NCBI RefSeq assembly: GCF_003627075.1
Contig: NZ_CP032630.1
Location: 2,728,001 to 2,792,000 of the forward strand
DNA length: 64,000 nt
Direction: 5' to 3'
DNA from: Protaetiibacter intestinalis
GTDB taxonomy: Bacteria; Actinomycetota; Actinomycetes; Actinomycetales; Microbacteriaceae
How positions within the stretch are numbered: position 1 is the stretch's first letter; every line of letters begins with the position of its first letter. The position numbers were made by a program, and so were the translations under genes. The notes beneath the pieces were generated by a model. It was not told the DNA's origin. It saw only the letters and a list, made by a program, of their open reading frames with translations, and ran no database searches. Below are positions 59,505 through 64,000 of the stretch, one piece after another.

Positions 59505-59998
59505 CGTGCCTCCAGCCAGGTGACGACGTCGGCGGCGATCCGGTCGTAGGGCAGCCGCGAGGTGTCGAACGTGACGCTCGCGAGCGACTCGTAGACGGGT
59601 TTGCGCTCGTCGTAGATGCGCTGCCAGTCGCCGATGCCACCGCGGACGAGGGGGCGTTTGCCGTCGCCGAGCCGGGAGGCGACCGCCTCGGCGGTGATGG
59701 TGAGGTACACGACCCGATGCGCGGCGAGCAGTTCGCGCGTGCTCGCGTCGAGCACCGCTCCCCCGCCGAGCGAGACGATGCCGGCACCGGTGAGCGCCTC
59801 GCGCACGGTGTCGCGTTCGAGGGCGCGGAAGTGCGGCTCGCCGTGGGTGTCGAAGAGCTCGGCGATGGGGCCGTGCTGGGCGACGATGACCTTGTCGGTG
59901 TCGGTGAAGGGCACCCCGAGCGCCGCGGCGACGCGCTTGCCGATGCGGGTCTTCCCGGATCCCATGGGCCCGACGAAGACGGCGAGCGGGCCGCTCAT
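59501..59998 (-). CDS. aroK: Shikimate kinase
   Basis: AroK phosphorylates shikimate with ATP. The 165-aa P-loop kinase has Walker A GPMGSGKT at 10-17, the DTDK shikimate-binding motif near 33, LGGGAVLD near 77 and the lid region [11 protein letters not shown] near 110. The ATG at 59996-59998 overlaps the aroC stop, and its stop overlaps aroB. Confidence 0.96.
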   Translation of the reverse strand: MSGPLAVFVGPMGSGKTRIGKRVAAALGVPFTDTDKVIVAQHGPIAELFDTHGEPHFRALERDTVREALTGAGIVSLGGGAVLDASTRELLAAHRVVYLTITAEAVASRLGDGKRPLVRGGIGDWQRIYDERKPVYESLASVTFDTSRLPYDRIAADVVTWLEAR

Positions 59999-61194
59999 GC
60001 GGTGACGCCGCCCGTGCGCAACGCGTCGGGGATGGCGGCGAGGTAGGCCTCCAGGTTGCGCCTGGTCTCGCCGACGGAGTCGCCCCCGAACTTCTCGAGC
60101 ACGGCGTTCGCGAGCACGAGCGCGACCATGGCCTCCGCGACGACGCCCGAGGCGGGCACGGCGCACACGTCGGAGCGCTGATGGTGCGCCTGGGCGGCCT
60201 CGCCCGTGGCGACGTCGACGGTGCGCAGGGCGTGCGGCACGGTCGCGATGGGCTTCATGCCGGCACGCACCCGCAGGATGGTGCCGGTCGACATGCCCCC
60301 CTCGGTGCCGCCCGCCTTGTCCGACTCGCGCCGGATGACGCCGCCGTCGGTCACGAGCTCGTCGTGCGCGGCCGACCCGGGGCGGCGGGTGGTCTCGAAG
60401 CCGTCGCCGACCTCGACGCCCTTGATCGCCTGGATGCCCATGAGCGCGGCCGCGAGTTGCGCGTCGAGGCGGCGGTCCCAGTGCACGTAGCTGCCGAGCC
60501 CGGGCGGCACCCCGTAGGCGAGCACCTCGACGACGCCGCCGAGCGTGTCGCCGTCGTCGTGGGCGCGGTCGATGCGGGCGACCATGGCCTCCGAGGTGGC
60601 GGGGTCGAAGCAGCGCAGCGGGTCTGCGTCGAGGGCGTCGACGTCGTCGGGCGTCGGCAGCGGCGAGCCCTCGGGCACGCGCACCGTCTCGATCGCGAGC
60701 GTGTGGGCGACGAGGCGGATGCCGAGCTCGCCGAGGAAGGCCCGGGCGACGGCGCCGAGGGCGACACGGGCGGCGGTCTCGCGGGCGCTCGCCCGCTCGA
60801 GCACGTTGCGCGCCTCCGGGAAGTCGTACTTCTGCATGCCGACGAGGTCGGCGTGCCCGGGGCGCGGCCGGGTGAGGGCGGCGCCGCGGCCCTTGGGGAG
60901 CGTCTCGGGGTCGACCGGCGTCGCCGACATGACCTCGACCCAGCGCGGCCACTCGGTGTTGCCGATCCGCAGGGCGACGGGGCTGCCGATCGTGCGGCCG
61001 AAGCGGATGCCGCCCGAGATCGTGAGCTCGTCCTGCTCGAACTTCATGCGCGCGCCGCGGCCGTAGCCGAGGGTGCGGCGCTGCAGGTCCGCCTGGATCT
61101 GCTCGGGGAGGATCGGCACGTCGGCCGGCATCCCCTCGAGGATCGCGACCAGCTCGGGTCCGTGCGACTCACCGGCCGTCAACCAACGCAGCAT
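59995..61194 (-). CDS. aroC: Chorismate synthase
   Basis: AroC makes chorismate from EPSP using reduced FMN; chorismate is the substrate of TrpE at 32308-33840. The 399-aa protein has the three family signatures [16 protein letters not shown] near 9, [15 protein letters not shown] near 130 and [17 protein letters not shown] near 340. I use the ATG of [11 protein letters not shown]; an ATG four codons earlier (61204-61206) overlaps the aroE stop and is equally possible. Confidence 0.96.
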   Translation of the reverse strand: MLRWLTAGESHGPELVAILEGMPADVPILPEQIQADLQRRTLGYGRGARMKFEQDELTISGGIRFGRTIGSPVALRIGNTEWPRWVEVMSATPVDPETLPKGRGAALTRPRPGHADLVGMQKYDFPEARNVLERASARETAARVALGAVARAFLGELGIRLVAHTLAIETVRVPEGSPLPTPDDVDALDADPLRCFDPATSEAMVARIDRAHDDGDTLGGVVEVLAYGVPPGLGSYVHWDRRLDAQLAAALMGIQAIKGVEVGDGFETTRRPGSAAHDELVTDGGVIRRESDKAGGTEGGMSTGTILRVRAGMKPIATVPHALRTVDVATGEAAQAHHQRSDVCAVPASGVVAEAMVALVLANAVLEKFGGDSVGETRRNLEAYLAAIPDALRTGGVTA

Positions 61195-61202
61195 GGTTCC
61201 GA

Positions 61203-62021
61203 TCATTCCACAGCGGCGCGCATGGCCCGGATCACGGACTCCTCCCCGGGGAGCGGGATGCCGGGGTCGCCCGCGACGAAGATGCGCACCTGGTGCACGG
61301 CCTGGTGCAGCAGCATCTCGAGCCCGTGCACGACCCGCCCGCCCGCGGCCTCCCAGGCCGCGGCGAGCGGTGTGGGCCAGGGGGCGTAGGCGACGTCGAG
61401 GAGCGTCTGCTCGGGTCGGAGCGCGGGCAGTGCGACCGCGAACTCGGCACCGGGCGGGATCGTGCTGACGGCCGCGTCGCTCGCGGCGAGGGCGGCATCC
61501 GCCTCGGGGCCGAGCGCCACGATCCGGGCCGCGCCGAAGGCGCCGGACGCCGTCACCTTGGCCACGTCGCGCACCGCGACGACCACCTCGGCGCCGAGGT
61601 GCTCGAGGGCGACCGCGGCGCTCTCGGCGGTGGCTCCCCCGCCGAGCACCGTCGCCCGGCGCGGCGCGCGCACGCCCGCGTCCTCGAGCGCCGCGACGAC
61701 GCCGTGCACATCCGTGTTGAACGCCTTCACGGGCGCCCCGCCGTCGAGCAGGATCGTGTTGCCCTGGCGGGTGCGCCGGGCGACGTCGTCGACCTCGGGC
61801 ACGAGCTCGGCGACCCGCCGCTTGAGCGGCATGGTGAGCGAGAGCCCGCGCCACTCGGGGCCGAGGCCGCCGAGGAACCCGGCGAGCCCCGCGTCGTCGA
61901 CCTCCTGACGCCCGTAGTCCCAGTCGAGCCCGAGCACGCGGTACGCCGCGAGGTGCAGTTGCGGGGAGCGCGAGTGAGCGATCGGCGAGCCGAGCACCGC
62001 CAGCCGACGCGGCTCAGGCAC
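61203..62021 (-). CDS. aroE: Shikimate dehydrogenase
   Basis: AroE reduces 3-dehydroshikimate with NADPH. The 272-aa protein has the substrate loop [13 protein letters not shown] near 11, the catalytic lysine in LTMPLKRRV (about 67), NTDVHG near 104, and the nucleotide loop [10 protein letters not shown] near 128. The NADPH-selecting basic residues are not obvious ([11 protein letters not shown]), so a quinate/shikimate paralogue cannot be excluded, but placement before aroC favours AroE. The GTG start overlaps mltG by eight bases. Confidence 0.92.
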   Translation of the reverse strand: MPEPRRLAVLGSPIAHSRSPQLHLAAYRVLGLDWDYGRQEVDDAGLAGFLGGLGPEWRGLSLTMPLKRRVAELVPEVDDVARRTRQGNTILLDGGAPVKAFNTDVHGVVAALEDAGVRAPRRATVLGGGATAESAAVALEHLGAEVVVAVRDVAKVTASGAFGAARIVALGPEADAALAASDAAVSTIPPGAEFAVALPALRPEQTLLDVAYAPWPTPLAAAWEAAGGRVVHGLEMLLHQAVHQVRIFVAGDPGIPLPGEESVIRAMRAAVE

Positions 62022-63273
62022 AGTAGGCGGCGTTCTCGTCGCTCTCCTTGCACCACGCGTACAGCTGGTCGGCGGCCCGCTCGTGCTCGGCGAGGGTGTT
62101 CGAGAACACGGTCTCCCCGGTGCGCAGGTTCACCGTGACGAAGTACAGCCAGCCGCCGTCGGCGGGGTGCAGCGCCGCGTTGATCGCGTCGGCGCCGGGC
62201 AGGCCGATCGGACCGATCGGGAGCCCCGGGTTGGCGTAGGTGTTGTACGGGTTCGAGGCGTCGGCGCGCGCCTCGGCCGAGGTCCACACCGAGGAGGTGT
62301 CGCCGAGGCCGTAGTGCACGGTCGCGTCCGACTGCAGGTTCATGCCGCGGTCGAGCCGGTTCTGGAACACCCGCGAGATCTTCGCCATGTCCTCGACGAC
62401 GGGCCCCGACTCGCGCTGGATGATCGAGGCCATCGTGATGACCGTGAAGCGGTTCTCGGGGGCGACGCCCGCCGCATCCAACGTCTCGAGCATCTTGTCG
62501 ACGAGGGTCTTGATGGCGTCGTGGGCGCTGATGCCGGGGTCGAAGGTGTAGGTCGCGGGGAACAGGAAGCCCTCGATGCTCGGCGCGTTCGCGGGCACGC
62601 CGAACTGGGTGAAGTTCGCGGCCTCCGCCTGCAGCTGATCGAGCGGGATCTCGGTCGCGGCCGCGATGAGCTCGAGCGCGGATGCCGCGCTGATGCCCTC
62701 GCGGATGGTCACCTGGTTGATGATGCGGTTCGCCGGGTCCTGCAGGGCCGCGAGGGCGGATGCCGCGCTCATCTCCTTCTGCAGCCGGTAGTTGCCGGGC
62801 TCGAAGGTGACGTCGGGGTTGTCGAGCAGCAGCTCGTAGAACGCCTGGAAGGTCATCGTCACGCCCGCGTCGCGCAGGGTCGTGGCGACGTCGGAGCCGA
62901 TGTCGCCCGGCTGGATGACGACGATCGCCTCCTCGCCGTTCCCGGTCGTCGTGTAGTCGATCGGCGGGGCGATGCCGAGCACGTCGCGGATCTTGTCCTC
63001 GAACATGACCCACACGGTGACGCCGCCGCCGACCAGGAGGGCGAGCACGACGACGGTCGCGATGATCCAGGCGATCGCGCCGCCCCCGCGCCGCTTGCGC
63101 TTGCGGGGCGTGCGGGGAGCGGGGCCCGAGCCGCCCGCCGGTGCGCCGCCGTCGCGCAGGGCGCGACGGGACGGGAGCGCTGCCGGGTCGTCGGGCGCCG
63201 AGGGGGCGGGAGCCGTCGTCGGCGCGGTGCGGGTGGGTCCGAAGATGTCGTCCCAGCTCGGATCAGAGGCCAC
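62014..63273 (-). CDS. mltG: Endolytic transglycosylase MltG
   Basis: MltG cleaves nascent glycan strands and is thought to end their elongation. The 419-aa protein has a proline-rich cytoplasmic tail (1-60), basic KRKRR, one membrane span at about 67-90, and an outside YceG/MltG domain with a LysM-like part (IVVIQPGDIGSDVATTLRDAGV) and the catalytic glutamate in MASIIQRESG at about 287; LPIGPIGLPGADAINAALHP is the family end motif. The GTG overlaps ruvX by 11 bases. Confidence 0.95.
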   Translation of the reverse strand: MASDPSWDDIFGPTRTAPTTAPAPSAPDDPAALPSRRALRDGGAPAGGSGPAPRTPRKRKRRGGGAIAWIIATVVVLALLVGGGVTVWVMFEDKIRDVLGIAPPIDYTTTGNGEEAIVVIQPGDIGSDVATTLRDAGVTMTFQAFYELLLDNPDVTFEPGNYRLQKEMSAASALAALQDPANRIINQVTIREGISAASALELIAAATEIPLDQLQAEAANFTQFGVPANAPSIEGFLFPATYTFDPGISAHDAIKTLVDKMLETLDAAGVAPENRFTVITMASIIQRESGPVVEDMAKISRVFQNRLDRGMNLQSDATVHYGLGDTSSVWTSAEARADASNPYNTYANPGLPIGPIGLPGADAINAALHPADGGWLYFVTVNLRTGETVFSNTLAEHERAADQLYAWCKESDENAAYCA

Positions 63274-63736
63274 TGTCGGGGTCTTTCGTACGGTGGACGA
63301 GGGTTCCGGGGGGTCGACCCGACGTCCGCTCGGAGTCGAGGGCGTTCTGAAGGATGATAACAGCGGCCACCTGGTCGATCACGGAACGCGAGCCCTTCGC
63401 GCGCCGACCGCCGGCCTGGAGTTGCCTGTGAGCCGTCACGGTGCTCAGGCGCTCGTCGACGAGTCGCACCGGGAGCTCGGTCGCACCCGCGAGGGCGTCC
63501 GCCACCTCGCGCGCATCCGCGGTCGAGGCGGTGTCGCCCCCGCTGAGCGACAGCGGAAGCCCGACGACCAGCTCGACGGCATCCCACTCGCCCGCGTGGG
63601 CGAGGATGCCGGCGACCGTGCGCTCGTCGCGCGGCAGCGTCTCCAGCGGCGTCGCGAGCAGCCCGTCGGGATCGCAGCGCGCGACCCCGACCCGGGCACG
63701 CCCGACGTCGACGCCGATCCGCACCCCGCGCCGCAT
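63263..63736 (-). CDS. ruvX: Putative Holliday junction resolvase / pre-16S rRNA nuclease RuvX (YqgF)
   Basis: YqgF/RuvX is an RNase H-like nuclease; E. coli YqgF trims the 5' end of 16S rRNA, and the M. tuberculosis RuvX resolves Holliday junctions. The 157-aa protein has the first catalytic aspartate in IGVDVGRARVGVA near 9, VVGLPLSLSGGD near 57, VDERLSTVTA near 93 and the C-terminal Asp in SVIDQVAAVIILQ. It overlaps mltG and directly follows alaS. Confidence 0.94.
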   Translation of the reverse strand: MRRGVRIGVDVGRARVGVARCDPDGLLATPLETLPRDERTVAGILAHAGEWDAVELVVGLPLSLSGGDTASTADAREVADALAGATELPVRLVDERLSTVTAHRQLQAGGRRAKGSRSVIDQVAAVIILQNALDSERTSGRPPGTLVHRTKDPDSGL

Positions 63737-64000
63737 CAGCCGCCGAGCGAGCCGCGGATGGCCTGGATCGCTGCCCCGATCGCGGCGACGTCCGAGCCGC
63801 CGCCCTGCGCGAGGTCGTCCTTGCCGCCGCCGCCGCCGCCGAGGATCGCGGCCGCCTGCTTGGCGAGCGGACCCGCCTTCGCCCCGGCATCACGCGCCCC
63901 CGCCGTCGTCGCGACGATGACCGAGGGCTTGTCGGCGACACGCGCCGCGAGGGCCACGACGGCCGCCTCCGAGGCGAGCCGTTCGCGCACCGACGTCACG
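63736..64000 (-). CDS. alaS: Alanyl-tRNA synthetase, C-terminal end
   Basis: Only the last 87 or so codons are inside the window; the catalytic part lies beyond base 64000. The visible part is the C-Ala domain: VADKPSVIVATTAGARDAGAKAG, then AAAILGGGGGGKDDLAQGGG, the glycine-rich stretch typical of the AlaRS C-terminus, ending AIRGSLGG. Its stop abuts ruvX. The alaS-ruvX-mltG-aroE order is standard for the phylum. Confidence 0.92.
   Translation of the reverse strand, partial: VTSVRERLASEAAVVALAARVADKPSVIVATTAGARDAGAKAGPLAKQAAAILGGGGGGKDDLAQGGGSDVAAIGAAIQAIRGSLGG

Overview
The window is chromosomal backbone of a high-GC Gram-positive bacterium, most likely a member of the Microbacteriaceae (Actinomycetota). 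The grounds are very high GC (about 70% by eye), many GTG starts, actinobacterial protein types (WhiA, ANTAR response regulator, HGxxPAAW protein, mycobacterial-type PyrF, PriA without a Walker A motif), the order alaS-ruvX-mltG-aro-efp-nusB-pyr-gmk-rpoZ-coaBC-metK-priA-fmt-rsmB-rpe, and a fusion of actinobacterial integration host factor (mIHF) to guanylate kinase. The genus is not determined. Nearly all genes lie on the minus strand. I see no phage, transposase, CRISPR array, rRNA or plasmid function, and no gene-free stretch longer than about 220 bp.

Layout in the direction of transcription (right to left). 63999-57.3 kb: alaS (5' part outside), ruvX, mltG, the shikimate genes aroE-aroC-aroK-aroB-aroQ, then efp and nusB. 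56.8-54.0 kb: an SsuBAC-like ABC importer lying between nusB and pyrR. 54.0-45.4 kb: the pyrimidine operon pyrR-pyrB-pyrC-(PH-like membrane protein)-carA-carB-pyrF, headed by a PyrR-type RNA leader. 45.4-36.3 kb: mIHF-gmk fusion, rpoZ, coaBC, metK, priA, fmt, rsmB, rpe, FKBP-type isomerase. 36.1-19.9 kb: hisE-hisG-hisF-hisI-trpE-(Trp-associated membrane protein)-(HGxxPAAW)-trpC-trpB-trpA-lgt-gltB-gltD-pyk. 19.8-17.6 kb: a small mixed-strand zone with a methyltransferase, tRNA-Leu(CAA), an ANTAR response regulator and a thioesterase. 17.6-9.7 kb: polA, an HPr gene, a DUF885/DUF4166/TIGR01777 trio, rpsA. 9.6-0 kb: a divergent DUF4126 gene, then coaE-uvrB-uvrA-uvrC-rapZ-whiA (whiA cut by the window edge).

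Expression architecture is the most distinctive aspect. Many genes overlap by four bases (ATGA or GTGA), pointing to translational coupling. At least thirteen genes have a TANNNT hexamer (usually TAGNNT) ending 6-7 nt before the start codon, the arrangement expected of leaderless mRNAs. At four junctions (coaE/uvrB, epimerase/rpsA, trpA/lgt, rpe/FKBP) the TAG stop codon of the upstream gene is itself the TAG of the next gene's -10 hexamer. Intergenic spaces also carry 65-103 bp elements with inverted terminal repeats; four share CAACTCAGGA-like ends and two have unrelated ends. These elements are the best candidates here for something undescribed.
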